Origin: Silene conica
Lineage: Eukaryota; Streptophyta; Magnoliopsida; Caryophyllales; Caryophyllaceae
NCBI GenBank assembly: GCA_029255685.2
Contig: CM055312.2
Location: 12,486,649 to 12,550,648 of the forward strand
Direction: 5' to 3'
Length of the DNA stretch: 64,000 bases
Both the position numbers and the translations under genes were made by a program. The notes under the pieces are model-generated. The model searched no databases and had not been told where the DNA came from. It saw only the letters and a list, made by a program, of their open reading frames with translations. Below, in pieces: positions 23,403 to 34,591 of this stretch. Position 1 is the first letter of the stretch; each line of letters starts with the position of its first letter.

Positions 23403-24755
23403 ATGGACCCAGCAAAATCAAGAACAGGTAGACAAATCAGTCGTCTGATCATAAACACAAAGCGACAACGATTAACACATGAAAACGAAGGTAATTTCAC
23501 AGCTATATGCATCATCAAGTTTGCATCGATTATATTAGTTATTGTATATATCAAATCACTAACATAGTAGATTTGTAATTTTGATATTTCCTCCAGAGAA
23601 CAAGAATATGAATTGTGATCAGATTGTTGCAATCCCGTGTTTGAGATCACAGAAAACCCCACAAACTCCTTTTAGAGACATTTCAAATGGTGAGTTCCAA
23701 ATCAATAATAACTCACATTATTTCCTACATATCATAGTTGGAATTATAGCACTTACTATTTCTCTGGAATTAAGGACAACGTCAACAATCGCCTCTGATC
23801 ATCGAAATCTCTCACTAGGAAACCTGACTCCACATACTGCTCTTTCCTCTAGCATCTGTGTTATTCGGGAGATCCCCTTTTGTCCCTGGAAAGCATGTCA
23901 TCCAAAATAGAAAAGTTACACAAAGTGTTACTAGAAACTTGCTAAATGCAATTGAACTGTCAGGAAACACAAACACAAACAGCAGCTTAGGTATAAACTG
24001 ATTCATAATCGATTGTCTATAGTTCCACATATTAATTTCACCCAGTCTTATTTATTTGTAACAACAATCATTAACGTCTTTCAATTTCAATTTAATTTAA
24101 ACAGGTCATAAAACGACATATTTGTTCAAATAAAGGATGTCAAACAACATACGAAAAAGGTATGTTCTTATATACAATTTGTTATGAAAAAGTTACAAAT
24201 GAATGTTTCTTATACATACAAAAGATTGTATTAGAATATCATGATGTGTTATACTGACAACGTAGGAGAATGTAGCAACAATGTCTCAACTCGAACACAA
24301 TTGGAAGATCATGGATTGTAAGACAATAATGACGACGAAGGTAACATATGTACCTATAATACTATCGTACCTATAATATTATTCGTTCAGTAGCGCCTCA
24401 ATATTGTAAACACTAACATATGTAATTCCTTTATTCTAGATGACGATGATGAACTACAAGAAGGTAATAATGTAATTTTGGCGGTAGTTTTCAAATACAT
24501 ATAACATACAGATACACTCACTAACCTATATTATTTTCCTTCTTACGCATGAAAGGAGCTGATTTAGCGTTACTTGGTGAAGATATTGCTTTTTTATGGC
24601 ATAAGTAGACATCTTATACAAGGTTTACCCTTGCTACCCTATTTTAACTTAGTCTAATCTTTTCATTTATCTAGAATATTGGGATATTGGAGATCCTATA
24701 TGGTGTTGTGCATCATGTAAATCAATGATGTGGTACGACGAAAGGGTTAGGAAAG
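23403..24755 (+). pseudogene. Helitron Rep/helicase gene, 5' part
   Basis: The start ATG at 23403 opens MDPAKSRTGRQISRL. The first exon ends at 23490 before GTAATT. The second (23597-23689, acceptor CTCCAG) encodes a stretch ending TPFRDISN before GTGAG. The start and this motif resemble the N-termini of plant Helitron helicase proteins. Poorly preserved pieces follow. A clear exon at ~24674-24755 (YWDIGDPIWCC, CKSMMWYDERVRK) carries the cysteine cluster that precedes the Helitron_like_N domain. Translation is then cut by the 11.2-kb copia insertion. Rep/helicase cuts, joins and unwinds DNA in rolling-circle transposition. Non-functional here. Confidence 0.8.
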
Positions 24756-26147
24756 TGAAGAGTTAAGAACGAATTAACACCTAAGAGGGGGAGGGGGTGA
24801 ATTAGGTGTGACCTTTTTAAAATTTTAACGACAACTACACTTGAGAGACTTAATGACGAGTAAGTTCACAAGATGAGCAAAGTGTTCTATGCAACAGTAT
24901 GATTGACTGTTACACAGAAACTTGGAATCGTTCAAGTAAGCGAGAAGAAAACGAAGAGTATGTAAGTAAATAAACAAACAACCAAAGTTAAAAAATTGGT
25001 TCAGTCTCTACTCCGAGACCTACGTCCAACCGTTATTTTATTGATTGTTTAGAAATTTACTCCAACAACTAAACGAATACAAGTAAAATAACTCGCAAAC
25101 CTACTCCGGTTGCATTTGCTCAAAGCTACTCCGCTTCAAGACTTGACTCAAACTTAAAGCTACTCCGCTTCAAGAGTTTTAAGATGTTCTATCTCTGGTT
25201 TACAGGATCAGAATCTCAGATGTTCACTTAAGAACGTGGAGATTTACATTTAAGATCTAAACACTAGAATCATGGAACAAACTCATTATGTCACAGTGTA
25301 GCTTACTGATGCATGGAGATTTTCAGACCGTGTTTGAAAAACGTTTGAAGACTTTTAAAACTTAAAATGATTTTGCAAAACTTAAAGAAGGATCTTTGAA
25401 AGCATGAGAGTTTTGTAGAAATACTTCAATAAATATTGTAAGAGTCTTAGCATTGAATGAGGCTAAGGGGTTTCTTTTATAGTACTCCAAACTTGGGTAT
25501 TACCCAATGTGTACTTCCTTTGTACTTTTACCCATTGGATAATAGCTAGCCCACTTGACAAGCAAAAATGGTTGTTTAGTTTTCATTGGCTCTTGATAAA
25601 GCAAATCAGATTTTTGTTGTAAAATATCTTCTAATAAGATGCTTAGTACTATTTACATTTCAAATGTAAACAGTTCATAAGTTCTTATTATTTTACGAAA
25701 TGCGGTACACTACGAATAAGAAGGGTTTTACGCTTCAATTCGTGCGTGCCAAAAGAGAAGACAATTTTACAAGAAAATAGATTTTGACAATTATTTTCAG
25801 AAAACTAAAATGACTGTTTTGCACATTATTTGAAAACATTTTTCTCGTACTAAAAAGCTCCATGCGGTACAGACGCAACAGTCTGATGGACTGTTGCATG
25901 ACAAAGCTAACACTTGATTTTAACGAGGATGTTCCACTTACTCTTACATTTGTGACTTAGGTTACAAGGGGATGTTCTTGACTTGTGTTGTTCTTCTTGA
26001 TCATGTTTGAAACACAATGGATGATCTCTTTGTTGCCTTTGTTCTTCAATCCATTTGCTTAGCCTTGAATACTCAATTCATGCTACTTAAAAACAAACAA
26101 TTAATATAAACAAGGACTTATCATCATCAACTTAAAATGTTCCAACA
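24756..26147 (-). repeat. 3' LTR of the SIRE-like element
   Basis: Minus-strand TGTTGGAACATT at 26147 to TCTTCA at 24756, 1392 bp. It differs from the other LTR by about ten substitutions and one 4-bp length change in a G run. Confidence 0.95.
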
Positions 26148-26160
26148 AATTCCCCCTTTG
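26148..26160 (-). other. polypurine tract
   Basis: Minus-strand CAAAGGGGGAATT directly abuts the 3' LTR. It is the usual second-strand primer site. Confidence 0.85.
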
Positions 26161-26556
26161 ATGATGACAAGCCTAAAACATGTGATTTTTCCCCCTAAAC
26201 CCAAGGTCGGTCTAAACATCTAACATAAATGTTCACATATGATCAAGAGGTTAAAAAACTAATATGCCTTAGTCTAAGTAGTTCGTTCCAAGCATCAAGC
26301 TAAGACATATTCAAGGTGAACGTTAGCCTAAGAGTTACGAGACAAACAACACATGTTAAACCACATACTTCCCCCTCTTGACATCATCAAGGGGGGACTT
26401 AAGCACATGCAAAAGAGTTCATAACATAGTTCATACAAGCATAGTACGTAGAGTTCATAAAACAAAAACAACGACAAAATAAACAGTGTACTTAGAACAA
26501 GTTTTTGAAAAGCCACGGGAAGGGGGGGTTAATGATTAGAGGGGATGGTTGATTGA
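26161..26556 (-). other. untranslated 3' segment of the SIRE-like element
   Basis: 396 bp between the extra ORF and the polypurine tract. It holds a short run of purines (minus strand) near 26370-26395, possibly a second polypurine tract. No coding signal. Confidence 0.6.
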
Positions 26557-28518
26557 TTAGGAGGCAAAGCGCTCAAGAAGGTCTTCATTCATGGTTTTGA
26601 GCTCAGTCATTGCTCCTTTCAAATAGCTCACATCCTTGACCAGCTGCCCCATAGTTTCAGCCAACTGATTCAACCGAGCAAGGACCTCACGCTGATCAAC
26701 ATTCTGTCCCACTGTTGCTTGAGTTTTCTTCACCAAAACTCCATTAACCACGGCCATGCTCATCCGTGACAACAACCCCGTTGACATCTCATCACTTAAC
26801 TTCTCCACAGTTGGGCTACCCTTTTTCACCACCCTCTCAGCAGAAAACACCAATGACAGCCACATACCATATGGCACTACGAAAGTAGTGTCAAAAACAC
26901 CGTTTTGGAAACCGGTGGCCGCTTCATGGATTCGGGAAAATATAAGGCGCTGAAGTTTGATGGGTTTGTGCTTAACAATATGGTGAATGAGGAGCATGTC
27001 GAGAAGAGAGCATCTCCCTCGGCTATTGTTGCTAGGCACTAGGTTGCAGAATACTAGGTTAAAGACAAAACGGATTGGGGCGGGAAGTTCAATGGCATAT
27101 ATGTTGGTTGGGCCCTCGGTGGCACTAGGGCGAATTACCTTGAGTACTTGGGCACTTATGACCTCCTCAAATTCCCCCCAGTCACGTTTAGGAAAGGTTG
27201 TCAACCCCACATCAGAAATTTCAAGCAACCCAGCAAGTGTCTCAACAGTAAGAACAAATGGTTTACGGTTTATCACAGCAGAAAGGGTACCCGAAGCAAC
27301 ATCAACTCTGACTGTTGCATAGAATTGGATGACTTCGGACAAGTACATGGGACTATACTTGTCGAGAAGGTTCACCCAACCCTGTGCATACATAGCCTCC
27401 TTAAAATATTTAAAAGCGGGTGATGAATCATACCAAGACTTGCGATAGCGTCTTCCACTGTGAAAGCAACAGTTGAGGATACCGTGACATGTCTTCAATG
27501 TGTCCTCCGGCAAGTCAAGAGAGTTGAGATGATTAGCCACATCATTTTTGAAGGCATCTGAGTAAGAGGACACGGCGAGAGCAAGACAAGTGTTGGTGAG
27601 TGTCTTGTCCTCCATAATTTCCTCATCTTCTTCTTCAAGAGAGGACAAGAGCTTTGAGGCTTTGGCCCTCTTTGCCGTGCGGGTTTTTGACCCGGACCCT
27701 TTTCGCTTCGCGGTTTTGGTTGCTTTGGTGAGTGGACTTTCAGGGGGGATCTCATCAGCCTCTTCTTCTTCAAATATTGCAGGCATCTTTCCTTTGGAGC
27801 GGGTTTTGGAGGAGGGTTCGGAAAACAGTGGGTCAAGCGTTTCCTCAAACACCTCATCTTCATTCTGAGTTCCTTCTTTTTCAACAGTGGTGTTCACTGT
27901 TTCATCCTCTTCCACAGCCTCCGTGTTTTTCTCCTTCGTTCCCACACTTTCTTCATTCATTTCTGAATTTTCCTTTTCTTTGCTAGCACTCATTTCATTG
28001 AGTGTTTCAACAACCTCATTTTCCTCTTCCTCCACCACCACCTTCGATTTTTTCCTTGTTGTTTCCTTCTTACTTTTTTCTTTTTCCTTTGATTTTTTCA
28101 TCTCATCTTCCTTTTTCTTACTGAGATCAGCCATGATTTGATCAATCTCATCACTTTCAGTGGCCTCATTTTCCTCGATATTTAAATCGGGGATGTCAGA
28201 CCTTGCTTCTTCTTCACTTTCTCTGACATTGGCATCCTTATTTTTATCACCTTCTCCCTCCTCATCGGTATCGAAATCAACCGATGGATCAAGTTGAAGA
28301 GAAATGGGTTCCCTTCGTCCCTTGCCACGCATTTTTCTACCCGCCTTACCTCCTCTGACAGCCACCTTCTTACGGGATTGGACAGTTTTGGTGGATTCAG
28401 AGGCGGTGGTAATGTTGGAGTCGGGTTGAGTGGACATATTTTTTCTTTTTGCTACAAACTTTGGGTTGAAGGAGTTTCTCAGATTTTGTAGTTCTCTTGC
28501 AAGGTTTTTGGGAGGCAT
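26557..28518 (-). CDS. extra ORF after pol, 653 codons (plant transposon-protein type)
   Basis: The ORF begins MPPKNLARELQNL at 28518 and is uninterrupted. Residues ~1-290 are low-complexity and highly charged: basic patches (KVAVRGGKAGRKMRGKGRR), long E/K-rich runs and several KKSK/KRKG stretches that could be nuclear-localisation signals. Residues ~305-570 form a compact, ordered region (CHGILNCCFHSGRRYRKSW, YSPMYLSEVIQFYATVRVD, VLTVETLAGLLEISDVG, RCSLLDMLLIHHIVKHKPI) that resembles the 'putative plant transposon protein' domain found in plant retroelement ORFs. The C-terminus (VLARLNQLAETMGQL...) has heptad spacing, as in a coiled coil. It occupies the position of the env-like ORF of SIRE elements, but I see no signal peptide or clear membrane segment. 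Function unknown. Confidence 0.85.
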   Translation of the reverse strand: MPPKNLARELQNLRNSFNPKFVAKRKNMSTQPDSNITTASESTKTVQSRKKVAVRGGKAGRKMRGKGRREPISLQLDPSVDFDTDEEGEGDKNKDANVRESEEEARSDIPDLNIEENEATESDEIDQIMADLSKKKEDEMKKSKEKEKSKKETTRKKSKVVVEEEENEVVETLNEMSASKEKENSEMNEESVGTKEKNTEAVEEDETVNTTVEKEGTQNEDEVFEETLDPLFSEPSSKTRSKGKMPAIFEEEEADEIPPESPLTKATKTAKRKGSGSKTRTAKRAKASKLLSSLEEEDEEIMEDKTLTNTCLALAVSSYSDAFKNDVANHLNSLDLPEDTLKTCHGILNCCFHSGRRYRKSWYDSSPAFKYFKEAMYAQGWVNLLDKYSPMYLSEVIQFYATVRVDVASGTLSAVINRKPFVLTVETLAGLLEISDVGLTTFPKRDWGEFEEVISAQVLKVIRPSATEGPTNIYAIELPAPIRFVFNLVFCNLVPSNNSRGRCSLLDMLLIHHIVKHKPIKLQRLIFSRIHEAATGFQNGVFDTTFVVPYGMWLSLVFSAERVVKKGSPTVEKLSDEMSTGLLSRMSMAVVNGVLVKKTQATVGQNVDQREVLARLNQLAETMGQLVKDVSYLKGAMTELKTMNEDLLERFAS

Positions 28519-29241
28519 TTTATTGAAGAAGGGAGATGGAGGGTGTACGGTTATGGTCGGGTGAGGAAGGAGAGGAGTTTGGCAGTTGCTTTTTGAATAT
28601 TGTACAATGAAAGTACAAGTTGCATGGGGAATAAAAGGATAAGAGTAGGTGGTTATAAGTTTAAGTGTAGGAGGGTGTACTTTTGAGAAAGATGGTTGGT
28701 TTGATTTGACAACACATTTAATTTTGAGTGGCTCAACAAGTTAAAGTACACTATTCACTTTAATTGTGATTTTATTTTACATAGGTAGTACTACACATAA
28801 TATTAAACATAGTTGATGAGTACTAATTTTTTAGCATGCATTAAGTTATCTCCTCTAGTCAATCATGTAGGAGAAGTACGTGATTTTTCAATTTCGTTAT
28901 ATTTTGTCACGCAAACCAATTTCCCAAAAAGTACATACAATAAAATTGGCCCTTATAGATATATAGTAAAATAAAAAAAAGGAATTTTCATTGCTTAGCT
29001 GCTCTCGTTCTCAGACTTTAAGATGAATTTGCCTGGGGTCAGCCCCAAAGTAAGCTTTCCCTAGACAAGAAAAGAAGACAAGAGCAAACAACAACACATC
29101 AGCCTACTCTCCCCTAACACTTCGGGTTCACACCCTCAGATGATAAAACACATGCAAGAGACATGAAACAACCTATTCTTCTTCCACCTACGGTTCATAC
29201 AGAACCTACTCTTTCAATAATAAGATTATTAAAGTAGGGAA
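28519..29241 (-). other. spacer between pol and extra ORF
   Basis: 723 bp without a gene. It presumably holds whatever signal lets the downstream ORF be expressed (splice acceptor or internal start); I could not identify it. Confidence 0.6.
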
Positions 29242-32200
29242 TTAGGATAGAAAAGAAAGAAGTCTTTCGAATTGTTCTCTTTCCAACGGTTTTGTGAAAA
29301 TATCCGCAAGTTGATCTTCGGTTCTACAAAAACTTAAGCATATATGGCCTTTTTCCACTTGATCACGTAGAAAATGATGTCGGATGTCTATGTGTTTGGT
29401 ACGTGAGTGTTGTATTGGATTTTTTGAAATGTTAATTGCACTAGTGTTATCGCAAAAAATAGGGGTAGTTTCGAAAATTAGACCGTAGTCATGTAATTGT
29501 TGTCTTACCCATAGAATTTGCGCACAACAAAGAGCGGCACTTACATACTCACTTTCGGCCGTGGACAATGCAACGGTGTTTTGTTTATTTGAAGCCCATG
29601 AAATTATGCACGGTCCAAGGAACGTTGCAATTCCCGACGTGCTCTTTCTTTCCACGAGATCACCGGCATAGTCCGCATCCGAAAAACCTACAAGATCAAG
29701 TTCAAAATGAGTTGGATACCAAAGATGTACTTCTTGTGTTCCAACCAAATACCTAAAAATCCGTTTTACGGCTTTGAAATGTGATTCTTTAGCATTTGCT
29801 TGGAAACGAGCACATACACAAACACTATATTGTATATCCGGACGACTTGCGGTTAAGTAGAGAAGTGAGCCAATCATACCTCGATAAATCTTCTCACTTA
29901 CACTCTTACCTTCTTCATCTTTGTCAATTTTAACTTTGGACATCATGGGGGTAAGCATTGGTTTGGAGTCGGACAACCCGAACTTGTTTAACATCTCTTT
30001 TAAGTACTTTTGTTGATGAATCATTGTTCCATGTTCATTTTGTTTGATTTGAAGACCAAGGAAAAATCCTAGTTCTCCCATCATACTCATTTCAAATTCG
30101 GATGTCATCAAATCAGAAAAATACTTATAAAGAACGTTATTTGTTGCACCAAAAATAATATCATCGACATAAACTTGTGCAAGCAACAGTTCAGTTCCTT
30201 GTGACTTAATAAACAACGTTTTATCAACCGAGCCTCGTGAGAAGCCGTTTTCAAGTAAAAACTTGGACAATCTGTGCAAGCTCGAGGAGCTTGCTTTAAA
30301 CCGTAAAGTGCTTTGTCAAGTTTGAAAACATGGTTAGGAAATTCATTATTTATAAATCCGGGAGGTTGTTCAACAAAAACTTCCTCTTCAAGGTATCCAT
30401 TTAGAAACGCGGTTTTCACGTCCATTTGAAAGAGTTTGATACCTTGAAAGGATGCAAAAGCTATGAGCATACGTATGGCCTCAAGTCTAGCTACCGGTGC
30501 AAAGGTTTCATCATAATCAACTCCTTCTTATTGATTATACCCTTGCACCACTAGTCTAGCCTTGTTACGTATGATTTCTCCAACATCATCAAGCTTATTG
30601 CGAAAGACCCACCTTCTACCAATGACAGTACGTTGGGCAGGCCTAGGAACCAGATGTCATACCTTGTTACGTTCAAATTGCTCTAATTCTTCTTGCATTG
30701 CTGTGGTCCAGTATTCATCAGTCAAGGCCACTGTGACATTGGTTGGTTCAATTTTTGAGATGAAAGAATGGAATGCACAGTAATTTTGGAGGGAGGATCT
30801 GGTTTTTACTCCTGAATTGAGATCACTGGTTAGGTTTGATAGAGGATGTGAGCTTTGATGTTTCCAATTTTTGAGAACAAGTGGTTCGGGGGAGTTATTT
30901 GTTTCTGGTGCAACAGTAGAAGCTACTGTTGAATTTTGGGAATTTGTTGAAGGAGGACTTGGTTCTTCCTCTGTTTATTTGTGTGGTCAGTTGTTGTTCC
31001 CTTTCCAAATTTCCCCCTGAGGTGCTGGCTTCTTCTGTTGGTGAGGGAGTGTTAGTTCCCCCTGGATTTTGGCCGTTTTCCTCATGCAACAGTTGATCAG
31101 ACTGTTGCTCGTCCTCTTCTAGCACTTGATCCATATCGCTACGGATCATGCCAATCTCAAAGTCATCATCATATTCATCTTCTTCATCCTGATCATCGGA
31201 AATAAACAAACTTGATTCATCAAATATTACATGTACGCTTTCCTCCATCTTCATGGTACGTTTGTTATATATTTTATAAGCCTTACTATGATCCGAATAT
31301 CCCACAAATACTCCTTCATCACTTCGAGCATCAAATTTTCCAAGGTTGTCTTTTCCAATATCGTGAACAAAACACTTACTACCAAAACATTTTAAGTGTG
31401 AAATGTTAGGTTTTCTACCTCGAAGCAATTCATAAGGAGTCTTGTTTGACATTTTTCGAATCATAACACGGTTATAAATATAACAAGAAGTATTGACCGC
31501 TTCTGCCCAAAAATTTCTAGGAACCTTAGAGCTAATGAGTAAAGTCCTAGCCATGTTTTCCAAAGTTCGATTCATTCTTTCCACTACCCCATTTTGTTGT
31601 GGGGTTATAGCGGCAGAAAAGTTATGGCTAACACCGTACTCATTACAATAGTCATTGAAAGATGAATTCTCAAATTCGTATCCATGATCGGATCTTAATG
31701 AAATGAGTTTGTATCCAAATTTATTTTGAGCCTTCTTGACCCAAATAAGGAATTCATCAAAGGTTTGATCCTTAGAAATTAGGAACAAAAGCCAAACGAA
31801 CCGTGAGAAGTCATCAACAATTACACAAATGTACCTACTACCACCTTTGCTAGGTATACGCATTGGTCCACATAGATCTATGTGGATGAGTTCTAATGGT
31901 AGAGAAGTACTAATGACATTTTTGGATTTAAAGGAGTTCTTCACTTGTTTCCCTTTTACACAGTCATCACAAAGAGATTTGAATTCAAATTTTATGTTCG
32001 GAATGCCATCTACTAGGTCAAGTTTTCTTATGGTATTTAGTGTTTTGGCATTCACATGACCAAGTTGTTTATGCCAAAGCCAAGGGTTATTCTTTTGAAC
32101 ACTCATGCAAGACAAGGTTTATCCCGACAAAGAGTGAAGATTGGTCATGTAAACATCCTTAACACGATTACCACTAAGAATGAGATTCCTAGTCTTTTCA

Positions 32201-32503
32201 TCTATTATTCTACATTCATTTGCACAGAATTCAACAATATTACCACGATCACATAATTGAGAAATACTAAGAAGATTGTGCTTCAAACCTTTGACAAGCA
32301 ACACTTTGTCGACGCATAGTGACTTTGACTTACCAACTTTTCCAATACCAACTATTTCACCTCGTTTGTTGTCACCAAAAGTCACCATACCGCCATCATA
32401 GGCCTTTAGTGAGAGAAATTGGTTTTTATCTCCCGTCATATGACGTGAGCATCCACTGTCCAAATACCAATTGCTGCTGCCTCCCACTATTGCCTGCACA
32501 TAA
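29242..32503 (-). pseudogene. copia pol: protease, integrase, RT, RNase H
   Basis: In minus-strand order: protease motif WYLDSGCSRHMTG (D-S-G); GAG-pre-integrase (WLWHKQLGHVNAKTL, CDDCVKGKQ); integrase core (HIDLCGPM, VDDFSRFVW, RSDHGYEFE, QQNGVVERMNRT); RT (MDVKTAFLNGYLEEEV, YVDDIIFGA); RNase H (GFSDADYAGD, LSTAESEYVSAA, HIDIRHHFLRDQ, ADIFTKPLE). All catalytic landmarks are recognisable. Together these enzymes process, copy and insert the element. Broken in a few places. Confidence 0.9.
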
Positions 32504-34407
32504 TCAATTCGTTAGTTTAGGAACCCAGACTAGCTTGGGTTCCTTCTTAACATTCTCCTTTTTAGACACTTCCTTTTTGACCCATGATTGTTTAGCTCTT
32601 GAAGTACTTGTTTCTAGGTCAAGTTTTCTCTTTTCACATCCATTGAACTCATGACCTGTGTTACCACAATAGTTACAGATTATGTATTCAGCAAGACCAG
32701 CGTATTTTCTTCTTCTGAAGTCAGTTTGACTTGGGTCTTGGTTTCTTATGCAACAGTGTGTGTTACTGTTGCGTGAAAAACCGAGTCCAGTCATTTTCTC
32801 TCGACATTCGTATTCTTGTGATTGCTTTAGAAGAAATTCTAGGACTCTCTGACTACCTTCCCATTTGAGATAGAAGGTTTTGGCCTCATCTAACTTTTTA
32901 TTCAAAGTTTTGATTTCACTTAGATGTTCATGGTTTAGCTTTTGTGATTTTTCGAAAGCATGTTTCATGTGACTCACTTCATCACTCAACATTGATCCAA
33001 CTTGTTGTAGTTGTTTGTTATCATGCTTATAGAAAGTGAGTTCAAAAAGCAAAGAGTCACGTTCCTTGGTGATTGTGGAGACACAATTTTTAAGACTGTT
33101 CAATTCTTTGTCAAGATCTGATGCAACAGTGCAAGAGTCTGTGACATGAAATTGTTCCAGTTTTTTGGTGAGGGTACGGTTCTGTTTTTGCAAACTCTTG
33201 ATTTCATTTTCGACAATGGTTGAGGAGCTGGTTATGTCATTTTCATTTAGACTTTCTTTTAGACAAATGTTTTCTTCAGCAATGTTCTCGATTTCTTCTT
33301 GCATTGCTTCAAGTTTATCATTTTGAACACGACACTTATCTATGAATTGATCTAATAAAATGCAAACTTTATCTTTTGAGAATGACCGAGCCTTTTTCTT
33401 AAGTGAGTTTACCTCATTGTCGGAATCAGAGTTGGAATCATTTGAGTGGGCCATAAGACATACGACTTTTTCTTTAGAAGATTTTGAGACACTTTTTGAA
33501 GAGTTTGACGAGACACATAACTTGGCATCTAATTCGTCCTCAAGGATTTCATCCTCTTCGGAATCAGATAAACCCCAAATAGCCGTCATGACTTTTGCTT
33601 TATAATCTTGTTTTGCAACGTCACGTTTCTCCTTTGATTTAAATAGATCCCACTTTGGACATTCTTTGATTTGGTGACCCTTATCACCACATTTAAAACA
33701 TCCAATAGTGGAAGTCGATTTTCTCTTAGGAAACTGTCGTTTACTAGCATTAGTCTTAAACCTTTGAGAACCCCTACCATTTATCATACTTGCAATGTTT
33801 TTGGTGAACAAAGCAAACTCATCATCTCCATCCTCCTCATCACTTGAGAGAGCATTGAGAGCGAGCCCTTTCCCTTTGGAACATTCCTCAGAACGCTTCA
33901 CGAGGGTTAGTTCGTGAGCCATGAGTGAGCCCATTAGTTCATTAAGGGGTAGAATAAATAGATCCTTTGCTTCCTCAATAGCGGTAACCTTTGGTTGCCA
34001 TTTTTCGGTTAGACTACGAAGAATTTTGCGAACTAGATCCTCGGGTTCAAAAACCCTCCCTAGATTTTTAAGTTCATTGACAATGCTAGAAAAACGAGAG
34101 GAGAGACTATTTATGGATTCATCCTTAGTCATGTTAAACATCTCGTACTGTTGCATGAGAAGATCTATTCGATGCTTCTTTACTTGTGACGTTCCCTTAT
34201 ATGCAAGGCATAGGGTGTCCCAAATTTCCTTGGCCGACGTGCAACCAGATATTCGATTAATCTCTTGTTCACCGATGCCATATTGAAGGGTGGACATGGC
34301 TTTAGAGTTCTTTTCGACTTTTTTGTAATCTGACTCAACATACTTGTCCTCGCTTTTTGGTGTACTAGTGTCATCGACATTAGTGACTGAGATAGCGAGG
34401 GGGCCAT
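32504..34407 (-). pseudogene. copia gag with two zinc knuckles
   Basis: The gag core (EINRISGCTSAKEIWDTL, LLMQQYEMFNMTKDESI) is followed by one CCHC knuckle, CFKCGDKGHQIKEC. A long coiled-coil-rich, serine/acid-rich middle comes next, then a second knuckle, CNYCGNTGHEFNGC, near the end. Long SIRE-type gags have this plan. The LTR-proximal start lies near 34407. Broken in about one place. Confidence 0.85.
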
Positions 34408-34577
34408 TTTTTATTATTAATCAACACTCATAATCAGTACCCTTAACGTAGTGCTCCATGCGATGTTTCCACCAGACATAGTTATCTCCCTTGAAGATGG
34501 GATACTTAGTGTGTTTATTTTCGTCCATAACTATAGGATCAACTCTTTTGGGGCTTAGCCAATATCAAGAGCACGAG

Positions 34578-34589
34578 GCTCTGATACCA
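34578..34589 (-). other. primer-binding site (tRNA-iMet type)
   Basis: Minus-strand TGGTATCAGAGC, two bases after the 5' LTR. Confidence 0.92.
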
Positions 34590-34591
34590 AT

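Noticed and set aside
27590-28141. Serine/phenylalanine-rich plus-strand frames
   Set aside because: They are the reverse complement of the charged low-complexity half of the extra ORF.
26557-28518. Host gene captured between LTRs
   Set aside because: It is the right size and position for the known extra ORF of SIRE-like elements and its ordered part resembles retroelement-linked plant proteins, so capture is not needed.
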